The notes below the pieces were generated by a model that did no database searches, had not been told where the DNA came from, and worked only from the letters and a program-made list of their open reading frames with translations. The position numbers and the translations under genes were made by a program. A DNA stretch of 64,000 nt from Akkermansiaceae bacterium UBA5020 (GTDB taxonomy: Bacteria; Verrucomicrobiota; Verrucomicrobiia; Verrucomicrobiales; DEV007), in the NCBI GenBank assembly GCA_002396885.1, contig DGXY01000052.1, forward strand, positions 53,981 to 117,980. Direction: 5' to 3'. Below, in pieces: positions 24,864 through 34,228 of the stretch; position 1 is the first letter of the stretch; every line of letters begins with the position of its first letter.

Positions 24864-27800
24864 TCACGGCAAAAACAGAAACTCGTTCGAGTTCAGCAGC
24901 GCCCGGCACAGGCTGACGAGCCCGTGTTCCTTGGTCAGATAGGCCGCCTCTTCGCGCTCGGTCGGATCGCAGGTGCGTCCGAAGGCGAGGAGGAAAGCCT
25001 CGTCGGCGAGCTTGGCGGGATCCTCGCTTTTCGCGGACTCCTTGACCCGCTCGGCGAAGCGCCCGGCCTGATCGAGGAGGAAGCCGCTGTTGTAGAGATT
25101 CAAGGCTTGGATCGGCGTGGTCGAGCGCCCGCGTGCCGGCATGACCTGCCCGGCATCGGGACAGTCGAAAGCGCCGAAGATGGCGTCGTGCTCCATCCGT
25201 AGCTTCAGAGCGTAGACCATGCGACGGTAGTCGACGGCGCTGAAGTCGTCCTTCGCGATCCAGTTGCGGGCGTAGTTGGCGTTCGGCTCGAAGAGGAGGA
25301 AACCTGGCCCATACATGCGTTTGTCGAGCTTGCCACTGACGAGGAGGAGGTTGTCGCGGATCGACTCAGCCTCAAGGCGGCGGGGCGGGAAACGCCAGAG
25401 GAACTCCGATCCAGCGTCGGCCTGGAGCGCCTCGCTCCGGGGCGCGGAGGACTGGCGATAGGTCTTCGAGGTGAGGATGAGCCGGTGGAGGTGCTTGAGC
25501 GACCAGCCGTGCTCGACGAGCTCGGCCGCAAGCCAGTCGAGCAATTCAGGATGACTGGGCCGGAATCCCATCGCTCCGAAATCGGAGGGTGTCGCGACGA
25601 GGCCGCGTCCAAAGTGGTAGTGCCAGATCCGGTTCACGATGACGCGGGCGGTGAGCGGATTCGCCGGATCGATGATCCAGTTCGCGAGGGCGACGCGGCG
25701 CTCGGCCTCGGGGGCATCGGCGGCGAGGGCGAAAGCCCCTAACATACCCGCAAAGACACTCAGACTCGCTGGCGCGACAACTTCCTTCGGCGAGAGCGGA
25801 TCGCCGCGGAAGAGGCGCATGGTCGGCTCTTTCGGCTGCGCGAACTGTCCGGCATAGACCTTGGGCATCGTGAGGAGATCTTTGCGCTCGGCTTCAAGCG
25901 GGGCGATGCGATCCCACACGGCGCGGGCTTTTTTGACTTGGTCAGGATCGACTCCGGCGAGTTCGTAGGTGAAGGCATCGGCGGCGGGAGAACCGAGCGG
26001 CGCCCGACCTTCCGAGGAAGCCACGGTCCGCCAGGGGCCCTTCGCTTCCTCCGCCACCTCGATACGGTAACGGGTGGCGAGGCGGTCGCTGTATTTGCCC
26101 TCGCGGTCGCGCGCCCAGGTGATGCGGTCGACGGTCGCAGGAGCCTTCAGCTCGATCATGACCCAGCCCTTGCCGGGCGTGCTGGAGATCCACGAACGCC
26201 CGTTTCCATATTTGCCGTCGTTGAGGTGCTCGAGCTTGTGCGCGGGATTGTTCGGAAGATCGCCGGACGAACTGGGCTTGCCGCCGAGGGCGAGGTTCGT
26301 TTCGCCGGACCAGATTTCCAGCTCGTCGAGACAGGGTTGGCCGCTGCTGGATGCCTCGATCGTGAAGCGGAAGAAACGTCCCGCGACGGGGGCGAAGGCT
26401 TCCTCGTTGCCCTTTGCGTCGACCGGCGCCCGGAGACGCGGCTGTCGGCCGGAGGCACCGGGATCCTGCAGGACGATGACGTCCGCACTGATGTCCGCGC
26501 CGGTCTCGCCGCCTCGCAGGAGAATGGCGCTCTTCGCAGAGAATTCGTGCTCGCCCGCGTCGTAAAAGCCAGACCACATCGCCTTGTTGCCGACGTCGGC
26601 GGTGCCGTCGGCGAATTTCTGCTGATCGACTTTGGCGATTTCGGTCTGGTCGTCGCGCGTCGCGGCATCACCGTCGTGGTCGAGGACATAACGCGCGTCG
26701 ATGCTGTGCGAAAGGAATCCGCTCCCCCACGAGAGCCAGACATGCTTTTTGCCGGTCGCCTGAGGACGCCAGGCGAAGACCTCGCGTCCCGGGACATTTT
26801 CAAACCAGGTGTAGCTACCTCCCGAGAGATTCGGGAGCCGGTCCGCCCCGCCGAGGTCGCCGAGATGCCCCCGCTGATACCCTTCGCGGTTCTTCCCCTC
26901 GCCTTTCACCTCGACGAGTTTGGTGGTTCTGACAGGGTCGAGTTCGTCAATGAAGAGAGTCGTGCCGAGATAGGGCGCTGGCTTGAGGACGGCGAGATCC
27001 TTTCTTAGCGAGGCGATCTCGGTCGCGAGAGCGGTGGCGCGGGCCTTGCGCTCTGGAGCAGCGGCACCGCTCAGATCGCGTTCGCCGTGCTGAACGCCGC
27101 CAAAGACGGCCTGCATCGCGAAGAAATCGACCTGGGTGACGGGATCGAATTTGTGGTTGTGACACTTCGCGCAGCCCATCGTGGTGGCGAGGAAGGCGGT
27201 GCCGGTGGTGTTGACCATGTCGCTGAGTTCGTCCTGCCGCTGCATCTTGTTGAGGAGCGGATCCTGCCCCTTCACGCGGTCCCACGGTCCTGCGACGATG
27301 AAGCCGGTGGCGGCATCCTCGCCGAGGGTATCGCCGGCGAGCTGCTCGAAGACGAAGCGGTCGTAGGGCTTGTCTTCATTGAACGCGCGGATGACATAAT
27401 CGCGATAGTGGTAGGCGTTGGGACGCTCGTGATTGGTCTCGAAGCCGTTCGAATCCGCGTAGCGGACCACGTCGAGCCAGTGCCGCGCCCAACGCTCGCC
27501 GAAGTGGGGACTGTCGAGGAGACGGTCGGCGAGGGCCGCGACGGCGCCATCCACATGGGAGGCATCAGCACCCTCGGCCCCGGCGTCTTGGAGGAATTGC
27601 CGGGAGGTCTCTTCGTCGGGGAAGAGCCCCGTCACATCGAGGGCCATGCGCCGCAGGAGCAGGCGCGGCTCGGCGGGAGGATTAAAGGCGAGGCTTTTTT
27701 CCTTCAGTTTCTCCTCGATGAAGGCGTCGATGGGATGGGGGTGACCCGTCGCGGGCACGGCCGGCTTCACGACGGGCTGGTAGGCCCAATGATCGGTCGT

Positions 27801-28187
27801 CTTTTTTTCCAACTCGGCCTGCGCGGCACTCCAGTTGCCGGCCTGGTCGATCCAGGTCCTGAGGCTCGCGACTTCCTCCGCCGTCAGCGGATCACCCTTG
27901 GGCGGCATGCGGTGGGCTTTGTCGGTCGAGGTGACAAGGGAAATCAGATAACTCCCCCCACTTTTCCCCGGCACGATCGTTTTCTCGCCCGAATCACCGC
28001 CTTTGAGCGTGCCGACCATGGAATCCAGGCGCAGACCGCTCTTTTGCGTCTCTGCCCCGTGGCATTCGAAACAACGCCCTTCCAGCACGGAAGGCAGTTC
28101 GCCGGCGTTCAGGGAGCCTGACAGAAATGCCAAGAAGACCCCGCCGGTCGCGAGGGCACGGGCCGGAGTTCCGGGACGGTTTGCCAT
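24864..28187 (-). CDS. Planctomycete-type cytochrome protein: PSCyt1-DUF1549-F5/8 type C-DUF1553
   Basis: A 1107-aa secreted protein. The start at 28187 gives a signal peptide (RALATGGVFLAFLSGSLNA). PSCyt1 has CFECHG (Cys39, Cys42, His43). DUF1549 spans about 150-370 with a second heme-like motif CAKCHNHKFDP. A beta-rich insertion with a discoidin-like (F5/8 type C) stretch lies around 620-740 (WVMIELKAPATVDRITWARD). DUF1553 covers about 850-1080 (ANWIIDPANPLTARVIVNR, RSTTPIQALNLYNSGFL). These proteins are hallmarks of Planctomycetota and Verrucomicrobiota, usually paired with DUF1501, and are linked by context to polysaccharide use; the biochemical role is unknown. A palindrome lies 40 bp upstream. 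Confidence 0.93.
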   Translation of the reverse strand: MANRPGTPARALATGGVFLAFLSGSLNAGELPSVLEGRCFECHGAETQKSGLRLDSMVGTLKGGDSGEKTIVPGKSGGSYLISLVTSTDKAHRMPPKGDPLTAEEVASLRTWIDQAGNWSAAQAELEKKTTDHWAYQPVVKPAVPATGHPHPIDAFIEEKLKEKSLAFNPPAEPRLLLRRMALDVTGLFPDEETSRQFLQDAGAEGADASHVDGAVAALADRLLDSPHFGERWARHWLDVVRYADSNGFETNHERPNAYHYRDYVIRAFNEDKPYDRFVFEQLAGDTLGEDAATGFIVAGPWDRVKGQDPLLNKMQRQDELSDMVNTTGTAFLATTMGCAKCHNHKFDPVTQVDFFAMQAVFGGVQHGERDLSGAAAPERKARATALATEIASLRKDLAVLKPAPYLGTTLFIDELDPVRTTKLVEVKGEGKNREGYQRGHLGDLGGADRLPNLSGGSYTWFENVPGREVFAWRPQATGKKHVWLSWGSGFLSHSIDARYVLDHDGDAATRDDQTEIAKVDQQKFADGTADVGNKAMWSGFYDAGEHEFSAKSAILLRGGETGADISADVIVLQDPGASGRQPRLRAPVDAKGNEEAFAPVAGRFFRFTIEASSSGQPCLDELEIWSGETNLALGGKPSSSGDLPNNPAHKLEHLNDGKYGNGRSWISSTPGKGWVMIELKAPATVDRITWARDREGKYSDRLATRYRIEVAEEAKGPWRTVASSEGRAPLGSPAADAFTYELAGVDPDQVKKARAVWDRIAPLEAERKDLLTMPKVYAGQFAQPKEPTMRLFRGDPLSPKEVVAPASLSVFAGMLGAFALAADAPEAERRVALANWIIDPANPLTARVIVNRIWHYHFGRGLVATPSDFGAMGFRPSHPELLDWLAAELVEHGWSLKHLHRLILTSKTYRQSSAPRSEALQADAGSEFLWRFPPRRLEAESIRDNLLLVSGKLDKRMYGPGFLLFEPNANYARNWIAKDDFSAVDYRRMVYALKLRMEHDAIFGAFDCPDAGQVMPARGRSTTPIQALNLYNSGFLLDQAGRFAERVKESAKSEDPAKLADEAFLLAFGRTCDPTEREEAAYLTKEHGLVSLCRALLNSNEFLFLP

Positions 28188-28227
28188 GTCCCTACCTTGC
28201 CTCCGCTTTCTGGGAAGTGCAAACCTT

Positions 28228-28241
28228 GATTGTATACAATC
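28228..28241. promoter_or_regulatory. Perfect palindrome GATTGTATACAATC, putative operator (site 2)
   Basis: A 14-bp perfect dyad whose inner 12 bases are identical to the palindrome at 18899-18910. It is 40 bp upstream of the PSCyt1/DUF1553 start (minus) and 182 bp upstream of the plus-strand gene at 28424. The spacing to the minus-strand gene suits an operator overlapping its promoter. Confidence 0.55.
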
Positions 28242-28423
28242 CTCCCGCAGAATAGCGCCATGGCGAAGCGGGGAATACGGCTGATTCAACTTTCAGACAC
28301 GGCGGATCGCTTGGGAAAAAATGAGGTCGGTCATGGGAGCCGGCGTGCGGATTCCGGCAGGATTGCCAAAAAACGTTGCGCCGCGGCAAAGCCTCGCCTC
28401 ATTCCCTACCAGATCCCGACTCC

Positions 28424-29611
28424 ATGGCCTTGCGCATCGCCCCATCCGTCCTCAGCGGCGCACTCGACTTCACCGTACGAGGTCTGGTCACCGGCCATCT
28501 CGACGTCGTCGGCCGGGACGAACCGGTCCTGCTCCATCTCGAAGGTCTGCCTTGGCCCGACCTCGCCGGTCATCGTTTGAGCTTCCGCCGCGCGGAACAG
28601 GCCGGCGATACATCGGTGCACGAGGCATTTGATTCCGGCCAATCTGGACCGGTGGGGGACATGACCGCCTCCCGCAAGGTGAAGGTGCCCGACCGTCCCA
28701 TCGCGGAGATCGTCCATCTCCCGGCGAGCGATTTCACCTGGCACTGGGGCAACTGCCTCTATCTGGAATGGCATAGCGTCAGCAACGGTCGCGTCGTTCT
28801 CGAATCGACCGACTACGAACTGACCCTCGACCCCGTCGGAGCGTGGCAAATGGGTCCGAAGGATCAGCCGGGGGGCGCGCAAAAACCACTCTTTCCCTTC
28901 TCGCTCGAGTCGGACCGCATCGATGATTTTCTTCCGTTTGAAGACGATGGCCCGAAGAGCGAGGCCGAGGCCGAGGCGGACCGCGATGCGGCGCGCATGG
29001 ACCGCCTCCTCGATCGCATCACGCGGCGCATGGAGATGGAGGGAGAGGAGGCCGACTATGCCCTCATCATGGAGGAGGAACGCGCCCGTCTGCGCGCCGA
29101 ACTCGGCGAACCCGATCCCGAACCCCTCACACCGGAAGAGGAAGCCGAACGCGATCGCTGGATCGAGGAGATGAATGCCGCCTCGCAGGAACACGAGGAT
29201 TCCGCCCCCTGGGAGATCTACGAACATCCCCTTGTGACAAGCACCGCGGACTTCGGCGAACGCCTCTGGCGCGACCTCATCGAGGGACGCGGCATTGACG
29301 AAGGGAATTCGCCCGAGCACCCCCTCCTCGAGATCGCCAATGGCGTGATGTTCGCCGGGGTGAAACTCTCGGGGGCGCTCGACCGCACGCCCGACGAAAG
29401 CTGGCCGCCCGATCCCCTCTTCGCCGGCGATATCCTCGTGCGCCTGAAAAAGGCGCGCGGACACCTCCACGATGCCCTCGCCGGCTTGCGTTCGGCGGAA
29501 AACGACGATCTTCTCCGCGGAGTGCAACTCGACGAGATCGAGCGCGAGGTCCGGTCCACCCTCGAGTCCGTCGAGATCCTCATCACCGAGGTTCGCAAGG
29601 TGCTGGGATGA
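28424..29611 (+). CDS. Conserved-looking protein of unknown function, acidic and helical
   Basis: A 395-aa cytoplasmic protein (no signal or membrane segment) that I do not recognise. The N-terminal about 140 residues look beta-rich (SGALDFTVRGLVTGHLDVVG, WGNCLYLEWHSVSNGRVVL). The middle is a strongly charged helical region with many Glu/Arg (about 175-260, e.g. DRLLDRITRRMEMEGEEADY). The C-terminal part (EIANGVMFAGVKLSGALDR to VEILITEVRKVLG) is helical. The start at 28424 (MALRIAPSV) is preferred over an upstream frame extension. It is divergent from the PSCyt1 gene. Confidence 0.7.
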   Translation: MALRIAPSVLSGALDFTVRGLVTGHLDVVGRDEPVLLHLEGLPWPDLAGHRLSFRRAEQAGDTSVHEAFDSGQSGPVGDMTASRKVKVPDRPIAEIVHLPASDFTWHWGNCLYLEWHSVSNGRVVLESTDYELTLDPVGAWQMGPKDQPGGAQKPLFPFSLESDRIDDFLPFEDDGPKSEAEAEADRDAARMDRLLDRITRRMEMEGEEADYALIMEEERARLRAELGEPDPEPLTPEEEAERDRWIEEMNAASQEHEDSAPWEIYEHPLVTSTADFGERLWRDLIEGRGIDEGNSPEHPLLEIANGVMFAGVKLSGALDRTPDESWPPDPLFAGDILVRLKKARGHLHDALAGLRSAENDDLLRGVQLDEIEREVRSTLESVEILITEVRKVLG

Positions 29612-29776
29612 ATTCTCCCGACGAAACCCTCCCGACGCCGAATCCCTGCTCGGTGCCGTATCGCGCAGCGATGCCGAGGACGCCGCAGATCTCCTGCTCT
29701 TGGGTTAGAAAGGCGCGATGAAGGAATAGGCGGCGACGAGAGAGGTCCCTACCTTAGCGGTCACTCAGGCTAACCC

Positions 29777-30391
29777 ATGAAAGTCGCTTTCCTCCTTCTC
29801 ACCCTCCTGACCGCATCGTCAGTCGGCCTTCACGCCGATCCCGCGGCCGAAGCCAAGGCTCTCGCCGCCAAGGCGATCGAGGCGGCCGGAGGCGAAGCGA
29901 AGCTCTTGCGCATCTTCCGCATGAGGGAACGTTTCAACTCCGGCCCCGCCCTCGCCGATCCGGCGAAGGCGAACACCCGTGAATCCATCCTCGAGGCTCC
30001 GCAATACTGGTGGCTGATCGGGAAAGACCGGGACGGCGAACCCGCCAAGTTCGACGTCTGGGCCTGGACCCTCGTGGCGCTCACCGATCTGAAGACCGCG
30101 ATGGAAACCGTCCCGGGCGTCGAGGAGAACGGGAAAACCACTTTAGCCCTGAGACTCACCGGATCGATCGAACCGGCCATGGATCTTCATTTTGATCACG
30201 AAACCCATCGTCTCGTCCGCATGGACTGGCGCAACGACATCTACCGGTTCAGCGAATGGCGCACCCACGATGGTTTTGGATATCAGGCCAAGACCGTGAT
30301 GCACAAACGGAAAACCAACGAACCCTGGTTTCACCACGAGATTCTTGAGATCGAGCGTCTCACCGTCGCCCCCGCGAGCCTCCCCCGCTGA
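29777..30391 (+). CDS. Secreted protein of unknown function
   Basis: A 204-aa protein with a signal peptide (MKVAFLLLTLLTASSVGLHA). The mature part starts with AKAIEAAGGEAKLLRIFRMR and has later strand-like stretches (LRLTGSIEPAMDLHFDHETH, YRFSEWRTHDGFGYQAKTV). This pattern, a helix with GGEAKL followed by a barrel-like series ending in a WRTxDGFxxP-like phrase, recalls LolA-fold periplasmic proteins, but I cannot place it in a family. It sits 45 bp upstream of the lactate permease gene on the same strand and may be co-transcribed with it. Confidence 0.75.
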   Translation: MKVAFLLLTLLTASSVGLHADPAAEAKALAAKAIEAAGGEAKLLRIFRMRERFNSGPALADPAKANTRESILEAPQYWWLIGKDRDGEPAKFDVWAWTLVALTDLKTAMETVPGVEENGKTTLALRLTGSIEPAMDLHFDHETHRLVRMDWRNDIYRFSEWRTHDGFGYQAKTVMHKRKTNEPWFHHEILEIERLTVAPASLPR

Positions 30392-30436
30392 CGCACCTTC
30401 ATTGCAAAGACGCTTCTTTCCGCTCTCCTCGCGCGC

Positions 30437-32116
30437 ATGCCGCCCTTGCTCCTTTCCGCCCTCGCCCTCGTCCCCATCGCGATCGTGGCAGTCTTTCTCG
30501 TCGTCCTGCGCTGGCCGGCCTCTCGGGCGATGCCGCTCTGCTATGTCGCCGTCGTCCTGCTCGCACTCGGCATCTGGAGGACGCCCGCGATCCAGGTAGT
30601 CGCCGCCTCGGTCAATGGGCTCGTCATCACCGCGACGATCCTCTTGATCATCTTCGGGGCGATCCTCCTTCTCGAGACCTTGCGCGAAAGCGGCGGTCTG
30701 CACGCGATGCGGGCGGGCTTCGAAGGCATCTCGCCTGATCGTCGCGTCCAGACGATCGTCGTGGCCTGGCTCTTCGGTTCGTTCATCGAGGGGGCCGCCG
30801 GATTCGGCACCCCCGCGGCCGTCTGCGTGCCGCTCTTGGCAGGGCTCGGGTTTCCCGCGATGGCCGCGGTCGTCGCGGGCATGGTGATCCAGAGCACCCC
30901 CGTTTCCTTCGGTGCGGTCGGCACGCCCATCCTCATCGGGATCAACCAGGGGCTCGCCGGAGATGCCGCCGTGATCGCTCACAGCGGCGCGACAGACCCG
31001 GCGGCGTGGGCGGCTTATCTCGCTTCAATCGGGGTGAAGGTCGCGACCCTTCACGGTCTCATCGGCACCTTCATTCCGCTGATCCTCGTCTGCCTCTTGA
31101 CGCGCTTTTTCGGTGAAAAGCGAACCCTCCGCGAAGGGTTCGCCGTCTGGCGATTTGCCCTGTTTGCCGGACTCGCCATGACGATCCCCTACTGGCTTGT
31201 CGCACGCTTTCTTGGTCCCGAATTCCCCAGCCTCGCCGGCAGCGCGATCGGGATGCTCCTCGTCGTCTTCGCGGCACGGCGGGGATGGTTCGTACCGAAG
31301 GCGGACGAGACCTGGGACTTCCCGGCCCGCGGGCAATGGCCTGCCGATTGGAGCGGATCGATCGAAACCGCAGAGCCCGATTCCCAAGCGGCGCCAATGA
31401 GCCAACTGAAGGCGTGGACCCCCTACCTCCTCGTCGCGCTCCTCCTCGCGGCGACGCGGATCCGCGACTGGCCCTTCGGAGATTGGCTCAAGGCGGTCTC
31501 ACTCGAGGTGGCTGACCTTTTCGGATCGGGCATCGCCGTCTCGGTGCAGCCGCTTTATCTGCCCTCGACCGTCTTCCTTCTCATCGCTCTCTTCGCCGCC
31601 TGGTGGCACGGACTCTCTCGCGACGGCCTAAAGCGCGCTTGGTCCCGCGCTGGACGCACCACCCTCGCCGCCTCGACCGCGCTCATTTTCACCGTGCCGA
31701 TGGTGCAGGTCTTCCTCAACACCGGTGGAGGCGCGGCGGGATATGAAAAGATGCCCATCGCCCTCGCCACCGGCATCGCCGATCTCGCCGGCTCGGGCTG
31801 GCCCTTTGTCGCACCACTCGTCGGAGGGCTCGGTGCCTTCGTTGCGGGATCAAACACCGTCAGCAACATGATGTTCGCCCTCTTTCAGTTCGGCGTAGGA
31901 CAGCGCATCGGTGCCGATCCCGACTGGATCGTCGCCCTCCAGGCCGTGGGCGGCGCCGCCGGCAACACGATCTGCGTGCACAATGTCGTCGCCGCCGCGG
32001 CGACAGTGGGTTTGTTAGGAAAAGAGGGCCTCGTGATCCGGAGGACCCTCGTGGTCTTCGTCTATTACGCGGCGCTGGCAGGCCTACTCGGATATGCCAT
32101 CGTCTGGCTCTTTTGA
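30437..32116 (+). CDS. lctP: L-lactate permease family transporter
   Basis: A 559-aa polytopic inner-membrane protein with about 12-14 hydrophobic segments. Family signatures include SFIEGAAGFGTPAAVCVPLL, MVIQSTPVSFGAVGTPILIG and GAFVAGSNTVSNMMFALFQF near the C-terminus. LctP/GlcA transporters take up L-lactate, D-lactate or glycolate with protons. Neither lactate dehydrogenase nor glycolate oxidase genes are beside it, so substrate preference is open. Convergent with pgi; a 5-bp GC hairpin with TTTT loop overlaps the stop (32106-32119) but is too weak to call a terminator. Confidence 0.93.
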   Translation: MPPLLLSALALVPIAIVAVFLVVLRWPASRAMPLCYVAVVLLALGIWRTPAIQVVAASVNGLVITATILLIIFGAILLLETLRESGGLHAMRAGFEGISPDRRVQTIVVAWLFGSFIEGAAGFGTPAAVCVPLLAGLGFPAMAAVVAGMVIQSTPVSFGAVGTPILIGINQGLAGDAAVIAHSGATDPAAWAAYLASIGVKVATLHGLIGTFIPLILVCLLTRFFGEKRTLREGFAVWRFALFAGLAMTIPYWLVARFLGPEFPSLAGSAIGMLLVVFAARRGWFVPKADETWDFPARGQWPADWSGSIETAEPDSQAAPMSQLKAWTPYLLVALLLAATRIRDWPFGDWLKAVSLEVADLFGSGIAVSVQPLYLPSTVFLLIALFAAWWHGLSRDGLKRAWSRAGRTTLAASTALIFTVPMVQVFLNTGGGAAGYEKMPIALATGIADLAGSGWPFVAPLVGGLGAFVAGSNTVSNMMFALFQFGVGQRIGADPDWIVALQAVGGAAGNTICVHNVVAAAATVGLLGKEGLVIRRTLVVFVYYAALAGLLGYAIVWLF

Positions 32117-32222
32117 GCCGAGGAAAAGGAACGAGGCGCCTCGCCTTGCCAAGGATGATGGTTGATTTTATGCCACGAAATCCGGCAAAGACCAATCCAC
32201 CGGGCTTCCGGGAAACCGATCC

Positions 32223-33791
32223 TCAGCAGATAAACACATCCTCACCCGGACCCGCCCCGGTCTCGCGATTGCAGAAGCCGGTCGCAGCGAGGTGATTGAG
32301 GCAGTGATAGACCTGCTCGATGTCGCTCTCGCCCACCGTCGCGGCCATGGACGCGGCGGTGTAGCCGGCCGATCCGGTTTCGCCGAGGTGGCGACGCACG
32401 GTGTTGAGCAAAGCGAGGAAAGCGCCCGCCGCCTTTTTCCCCGCCTCGACGCCGGGCTGGTGGTAGGCGTTGATGTTCACAAGACTCGCGTAGAAGGAAA
32501 CGGCGCGCTCGTAGAGGGCGATGAGCATGCCGAGCGAGAAAGGGGTGAGCTCGTCGAGCGTGATCGTGATCGACTGGCGACCGTTCCCCTGGAGCGCGCT
32601 GCGTGTGCCGCGGAGGAATCCCTGGAGGTAGTCACCCGTCGTCGAGCCCGATTCATCGACGCCCATCGATTCGCCCGCCCGCGTCCGGCGCACTTCGATG
32701 AAGGTCGCGAAGAAATTCGCGAGGCCGTCGCGGAGCTGCTGCACGTAGGCGTGCTGGTCGGTCGAACCCTTGTTACCGTAGACGGCGAGGCCTTGATTGA
32801 CCCGGTTTCCGTCGAGGTCGAGTTCCTTCCCGATCGACTCCATCACGAGCTGCTGGAGGTATTTGCTCATGAGATCGAGGCGGTCGCAGTAGGGCAGGAT
32901 CACCATGTCCTTCTCCCCGCGTCCGTTTCCGGCGTGATGCCACATCAGGGCGAGGAGCATCGAAGCGTTGGTGGTTTCGTCAGGCACGCGGGTCTTTTCG
33001 TCCATCGCGGCGGCTCCCGCGAGGAAGGCACCGATGTCGAGCCCAAGGAGCGCGGCCGGGAGCAGGCCGACGGCGCTCATCACCGAAGTGCGGCCCCCGA
33101 TCCAGTCCGACATGGGGAAACGCGCGATCCAGCCCTGAGCCACGGCGTGTTTGTCGAGGGTGCTGCCCTCACCCGTGACGGCGATCGCCTGCTTCGCGAA
33201 GTCGAGCCCGCGCCCCTTGAAGGCCGCCTCCGTCTCGAGCATGCCGTTGCGGGTCTCGGCGGTGCCGCCCGATTTGGAAATGACGATGACGAGCGTCTCG
33301 GCCAATCCGTCCCCGAGCGTGGCGAAGACATCATCCATTCCCCCCGGGTCGGTGTTGTCGAGAAAGTGCAGATCGATCGGCGCATTGGCGGGGAGGAGGG
33401 CCTTGGCGACGAGCTGCGGCCCGAGCGCGGAACCGCCGATCCCGACGAGGAGGACGTGGCGAAAGGCGCTGCCATTCGGCGCGACGACCTCGCCCGTGAG
33501 GATCTTCGCGGCGAAGGCGGTGACGGCTTGATTCACGTCCCGGATCCATTGACCCTCGGCCGCGGGAGCGATCTCGGGTTTGCGCAGCCAGTAGTGGCCG
33601 ACGGCCCGGCCTTCGTCGGGATTCATGATTTCTCCCGCCTCGATCGCGACGAGGTCGCGGAAGGCCCGGGCGATTTTCCCCTGCAGATCCGCGGACCACG
33701 CCTCCGGCGCCGCCATGCGGCTGCGGTCGAGCGTGAACCCGAGTTCGGGGTAACGAAGGATGGATTTCTGGTAGCTTTCCCAATCGCTCAT
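32223..33791 (-). CDS. pgi: Glucose-6-phosphate isomerase
   Basis: A 522-aa two-SIS-domain enzyme interconverting glucose 6-phosphate and fructose 6-phosphate. Conserved blocks visible: VGIGGSALGPQLVAKAL, VISKSGGTAETRNGM (sugar-phosphate loop), RFPMSDWIGGRTSVMSAVG and GNKGSTDQHAYVQQLRDG, which includes the conserved catalytic-site histidine/glutamine region. The start at 33791 (MSDWESYQKS) fits the known N-terminus. Length is close to the shorter bacterial Pgi class with family-typical spacing. Confidence 0.95.
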   Translation of the reverse strand: MSDWESYQKSILRYPELGFTLDRSRMAAPEAWSADLQGKIARAFRDLVAIEAGEIMNPDEGRAVGHYWLRKPEIAPAAEGQWIRDVNQAVTAFAAKILTGEVVAPNGSAFRHVLLVGIGGSALGPQLVAKALLPANAPIDLHFLDNTDPGGMDDVFATLGDGLAETLVIVISKSGGTAETRNGMLETEAAFKGRGLDFAKQAIAVTGEGSTLDKHAVAQGWIARFPMSDWIGGRTSVMSAVGLLPAALLGLDIGAFLAGAAAMDEKTRVPDETTNASMLLALMWHHAGNGRGEKDMVILPYCDRLDLMSKYLQQLVMESIGKELDLDGNRVNQGLAVYGNKGSTDQHAYVQQLRDGLANFFATFIEVRRTRAGESMGVDESGSTTGDYLQGFLRGTRSALQGNGRQSITITLDELTPFSLGMLIALYERAVSFYASLVNINAYHQPGVEAGKKAAGAFLALLNTVRRHLGETGSAGYTAASMAATVGESDIEQVYHCLNHLAATGFCNRETGAGPGEDVFIC

Positions 33792-33841
33792 AAGTGATTT
33801 TTATGATCGACAGTTCGGCCCGTTTCGCAAAGGGTTTCCTC

Positions 33842-34222
33842 ATGAAACTCTCTCATTCCCTCGCCCTCTTCCTCACCATCCTCCTCTTTGCCGGCAACCT
33901 CTTCTCGGAGGAAACCACGCCCTTCCGCCACTTCGTCTCCTTCCAGTTCAAGGAAGGGACGAGCGACGAGAAAAAGGAGGAACTCGTGAAAGCGTTCCTC
34001 GGGCTCAAGAAGGAAATCGACGTGATCGTTGATCTTGAGTGGGGCGCGACGGACAACATCGAGCCGCTCAACGACGGCTTCACCCATTCTTTCCTCGTGA
34101 GCTTCAGGGACAAGGCCGGTCTCGCGACCTACCTCCCCCACCCCGCCCACGAGGCTTTCGTCGCGAAAATCAAACCGCACCTCGAAAAGGTGTATGTCTT
34201 TGACTACACGGCGGGAAAGTGA
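33842..34222 (+). CDS. Secreted Dabb (stress-responsive alpha/beta barrel) domain protein
   Basis: A 126-aa protein. From the ATG at 33842 it has a signal peptide (MKLSHSLALFLTILLFAGN). The mature part is a single Dabb domain: FRHFVSFQFKEGTSDEKKEE, then LEWGATDNIEPLNDGFTHSF and YLPHPAHEAFVAKIKPHLEK, the two half-barrel motifs of the family. Dabb proteins are dimeric ferredoxin-like barrels of mostly unknown role; secreted forms are common in Planctomycetota/Verrucomicrobiota. An in-frame start at 33794 would hide the signal peptide and is rejected. Confidence 0.88.
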   Translation: MKLSHSLALFLTILLFAGNLFSEETTPFRHFVSFQFKEGTSDEKKEELVKAFLGLKKEIDVIVDLEWGATDNIEPLNDGFTHSFLVSFRDKAGLATYLPHPAHEAFVAKIKPHLEKVYVFDYTAGK

Positions 34223-34228
34223 GGTCGT

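Noticed and set aside
29612..29711. Open frame ending SRSDAEDAADLLLLG just after the 395-aa gene
   Set aside because: No start codon in a sensible position and both strands look equally protein-like; could be a remnant but unsupported.
32106..32143. Small hairpin and a CGAGGCGCCTCG palindrome between lctP and pgi as terminator
   Set aside because: The stem is only 5 bp or lacks a loop, and there is no T-tract.
32292..33797. A 501-codon plus-strand frame opposite pgi
   Set aside because: Antisense shadow of a fully conserved pgi; no recognisable protein features.
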